This document shows positions 21,410 to 33,235 of a stretch of 50,000 nt of DNA, piece after piece; position 1 is the first letter of the stretch; every line of letters begins with the position of its first letter. The translations under genes were made by a program, and so were the position numbers. Below the pieces are notes generated by a model that saw only the letters and a list, made by a program, of their open reading frames with translations, did no database searches and had not been told where the DNA came from. Source of the stretch: Nymphaea colorata (lineage: Eukaryota > Streptophyta > Magnoliopsida > Nymphaeales > Nymphaeaceae); the NCBI RefSeq assembly GCF_008831285.2, contig NW_022204591.1:5001-55000 (forward strand), in the 5' to 3' direction.

Positions 21410-23940
21410 AAGTAGGTCAAGGGTCACTCGAGGTAGGCTCGAGTCGCTAAGGGAGGCTACCAACGAAGTGGGCTCGGTGGGCTAGTTGACCTAGTTTGAC
21501 TAAGGCTAAAGGTCAATGCCGATCTAGGTTGGCTCGGTAGAGGTTTAGCCTAGGTGCGGGTTCGGTGCGGGAGGTTGCCTAGTGGGTTCGGTTGACTGGG
21601 TTGGTCTTACCCAGGGATGGCACCGATGCTTGCCACGTGGCAAGACGGACGGACACGACAGAAAGAGCTAGAAGAATGCTAGCTATTAGGGAATGAATTC
21701 GGATTCTCGCCTAAGTGTTAGGGAGAAGCTCGACAAAGGAGGGAGAAGAGATTGGGGCGAAGGGCCAGGTGGCGCTCTCGTGTGAGCTCGAGAGAGGCTA
21801 AGGCTACGATGTTGACACGTAGCAGTGATCAACGGACGAGGGTAGCTGCGGATTAGGTCAAGGGGATATGAAGATATGCGGCTGAGAAGAATTAGGAAAG
21901 GTGGCGCTAGGTGGCAAGGCTTCCAAGAACGGTGGAGGCTAGATCCGAAAAAATGGGCAAGGGGATCTCGCAGGGCCTGGCTGGAGGACAGGTGGCGAGA
22001 CGCGGGACCAAGGTGGGTAGCTGGCAAGTGAGGTGGCGAGTGAGGTGGCAGAGGGTTGGCTAGGATGGCAACACGTGTCAAGATGAACGCGTGAGGATCC
22101 TTGCGACTTAGGGTTGACGCGGTGAAGATGGCGAGGAGCTGGAAGGGAGCTGCGGCTGCGGGGTTGCTTCCTGATTTGAGGGAGCAGCTGATTGCGAGCT
22201 GATCCTGGATCGGGACAGGTGGCAGCAGCTGGGACAAGGGCTCAGATGAACGGCTGGATGGTGGACAGGTGTCACAGGGAACGGCTGAGATGAAACGGAG
22301 GTGGACTTACCGGATTCGGATGATTGACCTCGTCGGAATCTTTCAATTCGCGCCGGCGGCCAGAACTTGATCCGAAAGTCCCGTGACCGATATACCCCTT
22401 TCAGATTTTAATTAAAACACTAGGGAAGAAGGGCAATGCGGTCCTTAACGCCGGAATCAATGGCGACCACCGGAATTAGCAGCGATGGCCGGATTCAAGC
22501 GTTTTTCCGGCGAGATTCAATCTCGAGATCCAGCCGACAGAATTCGCCCCTTTTTTGATATTTGTAAAGCTCTTTTCTGGGCGATTCACGTGGATCACTT
22601 CTCTACTTCAGATCTTGACCAGAGAGCTGTATTTCTTACTTTTGGAGCCTCTGGTCCGACAGATCAAAAGGGAGAAACAGGCCGCTAGAACTTGAAATTT
22701 CTTATCGATTTGCCTTTCTAATCCGGCCAAATTCCTACTAGGGATCAAACTTCTGATTCCAATCCCGCGACGCGATCTGCAATTTCTGATTAGAACAGAA
22801 AACGCCCCAATCCTGATTCCCCTCTTCGGGTATGCCGAGGGAGGAACCGAGTGAAGACGTCCAGCGTTCTAAGGCAGAATGCAGCAATCGGGCAGCGAGA
22901 GAGAGATCAGAATTCGTCTCCTCTTCGGTGTCGAATTGAAGCCGGCGGTAGATCCGTCGCCTTCAATCTTCCCTATGCTGGAATCGGCCTCACAGTACCC
23001 TCGTGATCAGGGCAAAGGCACCGACTCCAGTACTTTGAAAATAACTCGAAAGGGGGTACTTACGTGACAAGGGAGGGATCGCCGCCGGTGGTGGAGATCC
23101 GCCGATGCCTTCTTCCTTATGCCTATGTCTCGGACGGCGGCTCTTCAAGGATTTCTGGACTGAGAAGCGCCGTGGAGGTAGAGGACGCGAGGGGGGAGAA
23201 GACGCCTGGTTCTCGGGTTGAACAAGGTGGGAGACGAGAGGGGAGAAGCCTCGTGCGAGGAGAGAGAGGGTGCCACACCAAATGCCAATCTCTGGATTAA
23301 TTTTTCGATCCATTGTACATTGTGTTTACAGAATATATACAAAATATAATGCGAGCCCTAATTACATGTTAACCTAGCTCGCAACTTAGTCTAACGTCAA
23401 AAATGCGCAAGGCACAACCCGCCTTGCTAGGTCTCTACTTCAAAACTTGACGTTGACATGAAATAGAAGACGCCACATAAACCGGGCCTAGCGCCCAACT
23501 CGAAAATCAAAAGCTAAAGTCCCTAAGCCTTGTGGACTTAGGGCGGGGACCTCGTGTGGGTTACCGCCCACACTTCGGAATTTCGAGCACGGGTCAAGTC
23601 CGATTGACTCAGACCTGAACCTAAGCCTCTCGGCTTTAGATAGGCTCAAGCGTTCGGGGAAATTGGACTCACGCTCGGATTATCCTGATCAAGCTCGGTG
23701 AGCCTCGCAATAGGTTCTAGAACGCCTTGAGTTCCACCTGGTTTGAGCACTCTTTCGGACCTAGTTGCTCCTCCCACGCCGCCCGCTGCAACTGTCTCGA
23801 GTGCTGACTTAGCCTCGTTTGGACTGTCTTCAAGTTGACTTAACGATTGCGCCCACAAGTCCGAGGCCTTTTGCCTTGGCCGACTGGTTCCGGCCTGATT
23901 ACGCCGAGTTGGGTCTGGACCTACAAGTTGGTCCGTAACA
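21406..23940 (-). repeat. Element D 3' LTR, U5 end missing (right half of chimeric LTR)
   Basis: It follows the A/D/F LTR type from GGTCAAGTAGGTCAAGGG to CCGTAACA at 23940. Comparison with D's own 5' LTR places the breakpoint about 1.39 kb into a normal LTR. It carries a donor-like site near 22310, the TATA-like region near 23330, and hairpins from 23521. Confidence 0.93.
23521..23574 (-). other. Tandem RNA hairpins in U3 / 3' UTR of element D
   Basis: Hairpin 1 (23521-23543) pairs over nine positions in the sense RNA, eight Watson-Crick and one U-G. The 7-bp GTGTGGG/CCCACAC hairpin follows within about 30 nt. Both lie roughly 75-125 nt past the pol stop. Confidence 0.65.
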
Positions 23941-26900
23941 AATTCCCCCTCCCTAGAATGCGCTTGTCCTCGAGCACTAGAGGAGGGAAAGCGATGAGCC
24001 ACTGACCCAAACTCTTCCCAAGAGGTTCCTCTGTCAGGCCCCTCCCATTCTACTAATACCTCATGCCGTGTTCTCCCTTGTCTCTGTACATAACGATGTT
24101 TAAGTATACGATAGGGAGTGGGCAAGTTGTCCTGTTTCGGTATCTGCTCGATCACTGTAGGAACATCACCATGATGAGGCTTGAGCCTGGTGATATGGAA
24201 AACTGGGTGTACCATTGCTTCCCATGGAAGCCCTAGTCGATACGCAGCTTTTCCTACCTTCTGTAATACCGGGAATGGTCCATAATACCTCGGTAGTACC
24301 TTAGAATAGGGTTGGCCCATTAACGATCGTTGCTTAAGGGGCAACCTCTTCAACCATACGTAATCACCCACTTCGAATTCTCGATCTTTTCGCCCTTTGT
24401 TGTAGACCTGTCTCATCCTGTTCTGGGCCTTGGCAATGTTTTGCTTGAGGGAGTCAAGTACTTCCTCACGGGTGCGTAGCTCACAGTCTACATTGTCGTC
24501 ACCTGCTGTACCTCCTTCATATCGAGGGATACTTGGAGGTGGGGTCCCATATACACCTTCAAAAGGTGTCATCCCTGTTGACGAATGCAAACTCGTATTA
24601 TATGACCACTCTGCCCAAGGTAAGAATTTTACCCAAGTTTGTGGTCTTTCTCCTGCAAAACACCTCAAATAGGTCTCAAGAGATCGATTAACAATTTCGC
24701 TCTGCCCGTCTGTCTGTGGGTGATGGGCTGTACTAAACTTGAGCGTTGTACCCATAAGCTTCATGTACTACTGCCAGAATGCGCTAAGGAAAATCGAATC
24801 CCTGTCACATACGACTGATTGCGGCATTCCGTGGAGCTTTCCAACGTATTCCTGGTACACGCTGGCCACCATTGGCCCTTGATACGACCTAGGCAAGGGA
24901 GCGAAGTGGTTGTACTTGGTCAGACGGTCCACTACCACTAGCACAGCTTCCTTGCCTTCAGAGCGGGGCATGGCATCAATAAAATCCATGGTCACATCGG
25001 TCCATGGTTTGGCTGGTATGGGGAGGGGAACCAAGTGCCCTGGAGGTCTAATGGCCTCGTATTTTTCCCTCTGGCATACCAGGCAACACCGGATGTACCT
25101 TTGTACCTCTGCCTTCATGCCACGCCACCAAAATTGGGCTTTAATTCTGCTTAGGGTTTTAGAAACCCCCTCATGACCCGCGGCAGGGGTGTCATGGAAA
25201 TGACGCAGGAGTTCCTGCTTAAGCCCAGACTCTGGAGGAACCACTGCTCGGTTCTTCCTATATAATAGATTCCCTCTGACTGTATAGAAGGGAATGGATC
25301 CTGGATGTTGTTCTGTTGATGCACGGATTAGCCTTATGGACTGATCTGCTTGCTGTTCCTGGGCTAACCTATCCCAAACATCAGTTTCCACTACCGAAAG
25401 AGTCATGAACTGCTCAGTCAATCTAGAGAGAGAATCAGCCGCTGTATTTTCCGGACCCTTTTTGTACTCTATTTCAAAATCGTATCCAAGCAGCTTTGCC
25501 AGCCAACGTTGTTGGGTAGGCGTGGATACTCTCTGTTTTAACATGTACTTCAGAGAATTTTGGTCCGTCTTGACTGTGAATCTGCGCCCTATAAGGTAGC
25601 GCCGCCACTTTTCAACTGCTAACACTATCGCTAGTAGTTCTTTCTCATAAGTAGAGAGAGGTTTCGCTCTACTTGTGAGTGCCTTAGACATATAAGCGAT
25701 AGGGTGGCCTCCTTGGCTGAGAACGGCCCCAATTCCAACCTCACATGCGTCTGTCTCTATTGTGAACTGCTGGTTGAAATCCGGAAGTGTAAGAACTGGC
25801 GCAGACATAAGGGCAAGTTTTAATTTTTCAAAGGCTGCCCTAGCCTTATCCGACCACTGAAAGGCTCCTTTCTTGAGCATCTGGGTCAAAGGCTGTGCGA
25901 TCAAACCGTATCCTTGTATGAAACGCCTATAGTACCCAGTCAAACCGAGGAATCCGTGGAGTCCTTTCAAGTCCTTAGGCAGTGGCCATTTCTGCATGGC
26001 TTCTAATTTTTCGGGGTCTGCCCGAACCCCTTGTTGGCACACTATGTGCCCTAGATAACCAATAGAAGGTTGTCCAAAGCTGCATTTGGACATCTTGGCG
26101 TATAATTGGTTATCTCTCAATACCTGAAGTGCAACTGCTAGGTGCTTCTGATGTGACTCCTCAGACTGACTGTAAATCAAGATGTCATCAAAGAAGACTA
26201 AGATGAAATCGCGGAGGTACTGTCTGAAGACGTCGTTCATGCACCTCTGAAACGTTGCTGGTAAGTTTGTCAGACCAAATGGCATGACGAGGAACTCGTA
26301 GTGCCCGTCATGCGTCCTGAAAGCGGTCTTGGGGACGTCGTCCTTGTACATACGAATTTGATGATAGCCGGCTCGTAAGTCGATCTTGGAGAAAATAGTT
26401 GCTCCGGCTAGTTCATCCAATAGCTCATCAATTACCGGTATGGGATGTCTATCCTTCACGGTGGCTTCATTCAAGGCGCGGTAATCTACACAGAAGCGCC
26501 AGGTGTTGTCTTTCTTCTTCACAAGTAGGACCGGTGAAGAGAAAGGGCTGCTACTTGGTTGCACGATGCCACTTTCCAACATTTCTTTAACCAGACGCTC
26601 GATTTCAGCCTTCTGGTTATATCCATACCGATAGGGGCGCACATTAACCGGTTCTGCCCCTTGAGTCATTATGATCCTATGGTCATAGGATCTCTGTGGT
26701 GGAAGCCCCTTAGGCTCCTCAAAGACGTCCTCATATTGATCCAGCACCAGCTGAATTCGTTCTGTCACTATCTCTTTCTGCTCTTCTTTTTCTGGCACAT
26801 CGGTAGCGAGTGCCATTACCCAACACGCGGGCTGCTCGGCTTCAATTGCCCGAAGTGCAGCCTTGGGACGAGTTGTGCTGGTTAAGCCCTGTAGCGTCAT

Positions 26901-28820
26901 GGGCTCTTCGTCGCCGTCGGGAGTGAAGGTCATGCTGAAGTTCTTCACATCCCAAGATATGATGCCAAGCGTGAAAAACCAAGGCATCCTGAGAATAAGA
27001 TCCACTCCATCTAAAGGAATGACTAAGAAGTCGATCTTGAATGGTTTTCTCTTGATCACAACTTCTATGCCTTTCCCTTCGTTATGGCACTTTAATCTCA
27101 TACCCCCTCCCACGATTATAGTTTGGGGGTGGCTTGATTCAAGGGAGACGTTGCATCTACGTGCGGCTTCCTCTGTTAGGAAGTTCTTGGTTGCTCCATT
27201 ATCAAGCAAAATTAAGACCTTATGTCCGTTTATCCTCCCAAATACCCTGAATGAGTTGGGCTTGTTGGGATCTTGCATTGAATGCAGAGACTCTGCCTCG
27301 GTTGGCTTTTCTTCTTTGGCGGGAGTCTCTTCAATCCGGACTTCTTTCTTTTTCTCGGCTTGTTTTGCTCGCCTCTTGGTAACTACTTCCTCATCTGATG
27401 AGGACGAGCTGGTCTCATACGGCGTTGTAGACGAATCGCTACATGAACTGGACTCGTCATCGCTCACCACCTGTACCCTGTAATACGTTGGGCACTGATG
27501 GTTCTTGTCCCATTTTCCCTCACATCTGTAGCACAGGCCTTTACGCCTGAACTCTTCAATCTGTTTCGGCGTGAGGTAACGCGTTGGTGGTTTTCGGCCT
27601 TGCCCTTGGTTTGGGCCTTGTGGTGGCCGATAATCACTCCCTCTTCGGAAGGGAGTTGGTTCCTTCCCTCTAAATCGAGAACCAGAGGAGTAGGAAGGTC
27701 TCCTCCTCTGCTTGTCCATCTTGTGAGCCTTCTTCTCGGCTCTCTTCTCCTCTATTTGCTCTTCGTAGAGGCGGGCCATGGCAAAACATTCTTCTAGCCT
27801 GTTGAAGCGGTGAATTTTTAATTCTCTCTTCACTTCGCTTTTAAGGCCGCCCTTGAACGCTCCGATGAGGGCCTTCTCTGGCCACTGGACCATGCTAGCC
27901 AACCTCTCAAATTGACGTTGGTAGGCTGCCACGGTTGTGGATTGGACCAGATTTTTAAGGTCCTCATCATAATCGATGAATGTTGAATCTCCGAACTGTA
28001 ATTGGAGACTCGCCTTGTACTTCTCCCAAGTTGGATCTGCCGTTTTGTGATCGAACCACAAATAATGGGTTGTGGCCTCTCCTGTCATGTTTGCAGTGGC
28101 AATTTCAATCCACTCGTCTTGGGGTACACGATGGCACAAAAAGTACCTCTCGGCCATGAATAGCCACTCCCGTAAGTGCTCCCCGTTGAATTTGGGAAAC
28201 TCATAACGAACGGTGGGAGTTCGCCTCTCTTCTTGAAGCTGACGTTGTGCTCTTCTAGGACGTAGAGGAGATTCGTCCTGTTCCCCCTCTGAATCGTAGT
28301 AGGTACGATTCATTCTGCTGCTAGCGAATCTCTGGACTCTTGGCATCCTGTAATATTCGCTAGTGGGCTCAATAGGCTGTCGCTCTGGCGGGGGGCCCAT
28401 ATGTAGAAGTCTGCCCCCTTCTGTACTTGTTCCGATGTGAGAGAGGTTGTTCGGGTCTATCTCAGTGTCGGTGGAGTAGGTAGGAGCACCTAACACACCC
28501 TTTCCTTTGTTCGGACCCTGAGTGGTCCTTTCCCCTCCTGGGTTCTGGTTGGTAGCTAACTGCTTCAAAAGATCGCGAATTTCATCCATCTCATTTTGCC
28601 GCTCTCGGTTTTGTCTTTCCATTTCTCGTTTGCGGACTTGATCGGATTTGTTTAGATCATTTCTCATTTGCAACAGCTCCTTTTCAATATTCAGGATTCT
28701 GCCCATTGCATAGTTGGGGACTGGTCCCGCTTGTGTGCTTGGAGCTTCCTCAGGTTGATCGTTGAGGGTCTCCTCAAGGACAGGCTCCTCGGGATTGAAC
28801 TGCTTCTTTGACTTGCCCAT
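23646..28820 (-). pseudogene. gag-pol: Element D gag-pol polyprotein, one internal stop
   Basis: The frame of 1,725 codons starts at MGKSKK (28820). Residue positions: Gag with CCHC knuckle C430, C433, H441, C443; protease active site D540 (DNGAT); RT D814 and FFDD 876-879; RNase H D1024, E1059/E1061, D1086; integrase H1209, H1216, C1246, C1249 and catalytic D1279, D1339, E1375, giving the classic 35-residue D-E gap; GPF module near 1514; chromodomain about 1567-1610 with W1592 and W1601. The polypurine tract encodes about residues 1623-1627 and the last 97 residues come from the LTR. A TAG at 24768-24770 (codon 1351, Glu in A, C and F) separates the second and third integrase catalytic residues, so integrase would be truncated. 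Two private changes, TNLPATF for TNAPATF in RT and LRMPW for LGMPW after the protease, also hint at decay. Confidence 0.95.
23941..23954 (-). other. Polypurine tract of element D
   Basis: The minus strand reads AGGGAGGGGGAATT, followed by TGTTACGG. One base differs from A and C. Confidence 0.92.
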
Positions 28821-29431
28821 AGTTGTTTAGGGGCGGTTATATGTCAAAGAACTACCGAAGACAAAAAATTCCTAGCTAAAATTCCAAAACTGACACGCTG
28901 CCACTCTCAAGCGAGAAGCTGCTGTCCGACTCCTAAAACTGCTGGCTGATCCTTGCCCGAAGACCTGATCTGCCGACTGACTCTGCCCTACTGCCCTATG
29001 CTGCCGCTGCCTTAGCTGCCGGTAGCGCGTTTAGAGGCAAGGGAGACGGGTTGGCTCGCCTAGTGCCGCGCTTCACCTAAGCGCCTCGGCACTCCCACTT
29101 CGCGCACGACCGGCTTTTACAAGCCTAAATCACCGCACCGTCCTGGTGCCTCGGTGACGAACCGGGAGCTCGGCTGCCCTCGGGTGCACGGAATGTACAG
29201 CCCTTTACTTGCTAAAGGTGAGCAAGCAAAGCCCTAAACACGTACGAAGACGGAAGTCGCGGGGACTCCAAAAATCAAAATCTGCACTAGAAAACCGAAA
29301 ATAGACTGACTAGAAAACCAAAAGAAGTCCACTGTCACTCTGGAAATCTGAAAAGAAGACCGTCTGCACTGCCATTGATGAAGCTTCTTCGTAGGTCCAA
29401 GTGCTCAAACCGACGGTGTTCCTCAAGATTC
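28821..29431 (-). other. Element D untranslated leader
   Basis: This gene-free leader is close to that of A. The acceptor-like sequence TTTTTTGTCTTCGGTAG ends at 28852, 31 nt before the gag ATG. Confidence 0.8.
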
Positions 29432-29443
29432 GCTCTGATACCA
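29432..29443 (-). other. Primer binding site, tRNA-iMet, element D
   Basis: The minus strand reads TGGTATCAGAGC, 2 nt from the 5' LTR that begins at 29446. Confidence 0.97.
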
Positions 29444-32354
29444 ATTGTTAGGATCTCACCTCCTAGGCCAGAATAACCCGACCAGTGCGATCCTAAACAT
29501 CCCAGGACCTTCTTGAGGCCTATTCTAAAAACCGAAAAACCTAGGTATTTACACAAATGATCTACCCGGCCGGACAGGACCCCGGCGCAAAACCCAATAG
29601 GTAGGAAGATACACGTGTAGGTTACCCGAATCCCAAAAATTCCTAACTAAGTCTGCCTACTACAAAAACACTAACAGGGTCGTGAGGCCATTACAATTCG
29701 CGAGCGATACAAGAGAACACTCAGTCTCACTCACAAACCACGCAAACCACACTAACATGCAAACCACACCCAACAGAAGTAAATAGGTGGTCTGGCTCCT
29801 TGTGGTCATGTCTCGGGCACAGTGCCCTCGAGGTACCTCACGGGGGAGCTAGGCCGAAGCCAAGGCTAAAACAGAAATGCTGAAAATAAACTAATATGCT
29901 ACCTAAAACTGAAAGCAAATCCCACCCGGAGTTACAAGGGGGATAGGAGATGATACCGGCCAAGGATCACCCTTGGCGTAGCCGGATAAGGTCTCGGGGT
30001 GATGACCTGCCCCCGAGCACTGCAGCTCACAGAACAGGAAGACCGGCTGAGGCGTGCCTCCACGTAGCCTGCTACTCGGACTGACCGCTGCCTGAAGGCG
30101 CTGACGGCAGGCCGCGCGCTGGTGGTCGGGTCGACTGCCGAGGTCTGGTCGCTGCTCGTTGGCTGTGGCCGCTGCACTGTTGCCGCGATGGATCCTGCGG
30201 TGGCAGCGCTAACGTCGAGCCGAGACTGCTGCTGACACTCGCCGGGCCGAGGGGCAGAACGCGCGCCGAGAGCGAGGACGCTGTCTCGGACTGCTACGGA
30301 CGTGCCGTCGAGGATGCCGGGAGTGCTCGTCTGCTGTCTGGTCGAGGGCCGCCTGTCAGGACGAAGTCACCTGTCGGCTGCCGCCGATGTGCTGCTGCTG
30401 CGCGCTGAAGACGACGGAACAGGGCCGGAAGGGCCGCCTGGATTGCCGCGGGGGGCTGCTGTCACAGCGACAGCGCCTACCTGCCTAACTCCGGAATGTG
30501 GCTCGGCCACGTGCGCCGGTGGATGCCGACGGAGAGGAAGTGGCCGCTGTAAGGGCCGGCGAACCGGCTGAACCTAATCCTAGCTAAGGCTGGGCTGGCT
30601 GGGTTCGGCTGGGCTCTACTAGGTGGTAGGTCTAGTCAAGCGGGTTCGGGACAGGGTAGGCTTGGTCAAATGGGGTTTAGGTTTAGTCAAGGGTTGACCT
30701 AGCTAATAGGTAGGTCTAGTAGGGGAGGCTAAGGTCGAGCCTAGGCTCACGGTGCTGGTCAATGTTGACCAAGTGCGGAGAGTTTAAATAACTAGGTGGT
30801 TGACTAAATGGACCGAGTCAATGGGTCCGGGTCAAGTAGGTCAAGGGTCACTCGAGGTAGGCTCGAGTCGCTAAGGGAGGCTACCAACGAAGTGGGCTCG
30901 GTGGGCTAGTTGACCTAGTTTGACTAAGGCTAAAGGTCAATGCCGATCTAGGTTGGCTCGGTAGAGGTTTAGCCTAGGTGCGGGTTCGGTGCGGGAGGTT
31001 GCCTAGTGGGTTCGGTGGAGGACAGGTGGCGAGACGCGGGACCAAGGTGGGTAGCTGGCAGGTGAGGTGGCGAGTGAGGTGGCAGAGGGTTGGCTAGGAT
31101 GGCAACACGTGTCAAGATGAACGCGTGAGGATCCTTCCGACTTAGGGTTGACGCGGTGAAGATGGCGAGGAGCTGCGGCTGCGGGATTGCTTCCTGATTT
31201 GAGGGAGCAGCTGATTGCGAGCTGATCCTGGATCGGGACAGGTGGCAGCAGCTGGGACAAGGGCTCAGATGAACGGCTGGATGGTGGACAGGTGTCACAG
31301 GGAACGGCTGAGATGAAACGGAGGTGGACTTACCGGATTCGGATGATTGACCTCGTCGGAATCTTTCAATTCGCGCCGGCGGCCAGAACTTGATCCGAAA
31401 GTCCCGTGACCGATATACCCCTTTCAGATTTTAATTAAAACACTAGGGAAGAAGGGCAATTCGGTCCTTAACGCCGGAATCAATGGCGACCATCGGAATT
31501 AGCAGCGATGGCCGGATTCAAGCGTTTTTCTGGCGAGATTCAATCTCGAGATCCAGCCGACAGAATTCGCCCCTTTTTTGATATTTGTAAAGCTCTTTTC
31601 TGGGCGATTCACGTGGATCACTTCTCTACTTCAGATCTTGACCAGAGAGCTGTATTTCTTACTTTTGGAGCCTCTGGTCCGACAGATCAAAAGGGAGAAA
31701 CAGGCCGCTAGAACTTGAAATTTCTTATCGATTTGCCTTTCTAATCCGGCCAAATTCCTACTAGGGATCAAACTTCTGATTCCAATCCCGCGACGCGATC
31801 TGCAATTTCTGATTAGAACAGAAAACGCCCCAATCCTGATTCCCCTCTTCGGGTATGCCGAGGGAGGAACCGAGTGAAGACGTCCTGCGTTCTAAGGCAG
31901 AATCCAGCAATCGGGCAGCGAGAGAGAGATCGGAATTCGTCTCCTCTTCGGTGTCGAATTGAAGCCGGCGGTAGATCCGTCGCCTTCAATCTTCCCTATG
32001 CTGGAATCGGCCTCACAGTACCCTCGTGATCAGGGCAAAGGCACCGACTCCAGTACTTTGAAAATAACTCGAAAGGGGGTACTTACGTGACAAGGGAGGG
32101 ATCGCCGCCAGTGGTGGAGATCCGCCGATGCCTTCTTCCTTATGCCTATGTCTCGGACGGCGGCTCTTCAAGGATTTCTGGACTGAGAAGCGCCGTGGAG
32201 GTAGAGGACGCGAGGGGGGAGAAGACGCCTGGTTCTCGGGTTGAACAAGGTGGGAGACGAGAGGGGAGAAGCCTCGTGCGAGGAGAGAGAGGGTGCCACA
32301 CCAAATGCCAATCTCTGGATTAATTTTTCGATCCATTGTACATTGTGTTTACAG

Positions 32355-32362
32355 AATATATA
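32355..32362 (-). promoter_or_regulatory. TATA-like element of element D promoter
   Basis: The minus strand reads TATATATT in the 5' LTR, at the same position as in A and F. Confidence 0.55.
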
Positions 32363-32668
32363 CAAAATATAATGCGAGCCCTAATTACATGTTAACCTAG
32401 CTCGCAACTTAGTCTAATGTCAAAAATGCGCAAGGCGCAACCCGCCTTGCTAGGTCTCTACTTCAAAACTTGACGTTGACATGAAATAGAAGACGCCACA
32501 TAAACCGGGCCTAGCGCCCAACTCGAAAATCAAAAGCTAAAGTCCCTAAGCCTTGTGGACTTAGGGCGGGGACCTCGTGTGGGTTACCGCCCACACTTCG
32601 GAATTTCGAGCACGGGTCAAGTCCGATTGACTCAGACCTGAACCTAAGCCTCTCGGCTTTAGATAGGC

Positions 32669-32961
32669 TCAAGCGTTCGGGGAAATTGGACTCATGCTCG
32701 GATTATCCTGATCAAGCTCGGTGAGCCTCGCAATAGGTTCTAGAACGCCTTGAGTTCCACCTGGTTTGAGCACTCTTTCGGACCTAGTTGCTCCTCCCAC
32801 GCCGCCCGCTGCAACTGTCTCGAGTGCTGACTTAGCCTCGTTTGGACTGTCTTCAAGTTGACTTAACGATTGCGCCCACAAGTCCGAGGCCTTTTGCCTT
32901 GGCCGACTGGTTCCGGCCTGATTACGCCGAGTTGGGTCTGGACCTACAAGTTGGTCCGTAA
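32669..32961 (-). pseudogene. Copy of Pol C-terminal tail in element D 5' LTR
   Basis: This duplicates the LTR-encoded end of the pol frame, with the motif VAAGGVGGATRSE, ending at the TGA at 32669-32671. It is upstream of the promoter and probably silent. Confidence 0.85.
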
Positions 32962-32963
32962 CA

Positions 32964-33189
32964 TGTCCTTTGGGACCGGATCAGGTACACAAGTGGATTC
33001 ACGAATGGTCTGGAACATTTATGGTAGACTAGGTGATTTTCGCGTTAGCCCCTTTTACCCGGGAGCGATCGCCCAAATCACCTGCGTAGGAGATTGATGC
33101 TCGGTTTGACGGATCCCCGTTGCCTTTGCTGTTTGCTTCTTGCTTGTTTTTATCGGTTGTTCCACGACGGTTCGGTTTGATCGAGAATC
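32964..33189. other. Orphan spacer between element D and the fourth LTR
   Basis: These 226 bp resemble nothing else in the window. There is no primer site against the LTR at 33190, so this is flanking DNA rather than element interior. A minus-strand open frame rich in Lys, Asn, Gln and Arg crosses part of it without a recognisable domain. Confidence 0.45.
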
Positions 33190-33235
33190 TGTTAGGTCCC
33201 CGAGACCCGCGGTCGTCTAACCCGAGTATCGAGTC
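33190..33235 (-). repeat. Fourth-family LTR, first 46 bp (left of F insertion)
   Basis: It begins TGTTAGGTCCCCGAGACC and ends at the F target site GAGTC. Joined conceptually to the DNA after 46504 it continues into an LTR with the same conserved U5 blocks, showing that F split it. Confidence 0.88.
33231..33235. repeat. Target site duplication of element F, left copy (GAGTC)
   Basis: GAGTC directly precedes the TG of the F left LTR and is repeated exactly after its right end at 46500-46504. Five bases is the usual duplication length for Ty3/gypsy integrases. Confidence 0.95.

Larger units (their letters stand above)
21406..32963 (-). mobile_element. Element D: Ty3/gypsy chromovirus, 3' LTR truncated by fusion with C
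   Basis: It has a truncated 3' LTR (21406-23940), internal region 23941-29445 and 5' LTR (29446-32963). Its gag-pol has one stop codon and is otherwise open. The overlapping parts of its two LTRs are nearly identical apart from two deletions in the 5' LTR, suggesting a fairly recent insertion. The right flank TGTCC has no partner because the left end was lost. Confidence 0.94.
29446..32963 (-). repeat. Element D 5' LTR, 3.5 kb, internally deleted
   Basis: It is bounded by TGTTAGGATC and CCGTAACA. It is about 400 bp shorter than the F LTRs because a segment present in D's own 3' LTR (about 21594-21986) is missing at about 31013-31017. A further deletion of about 11 bp between AGCTG repeats lies near 31174. 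A GC-rich block at about 30175-30345 differs strongly from A and F. A TATA-like element is at 32355-32362 and donor-like sites lie at 31333 and about 32088. Confidence 0.95.
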
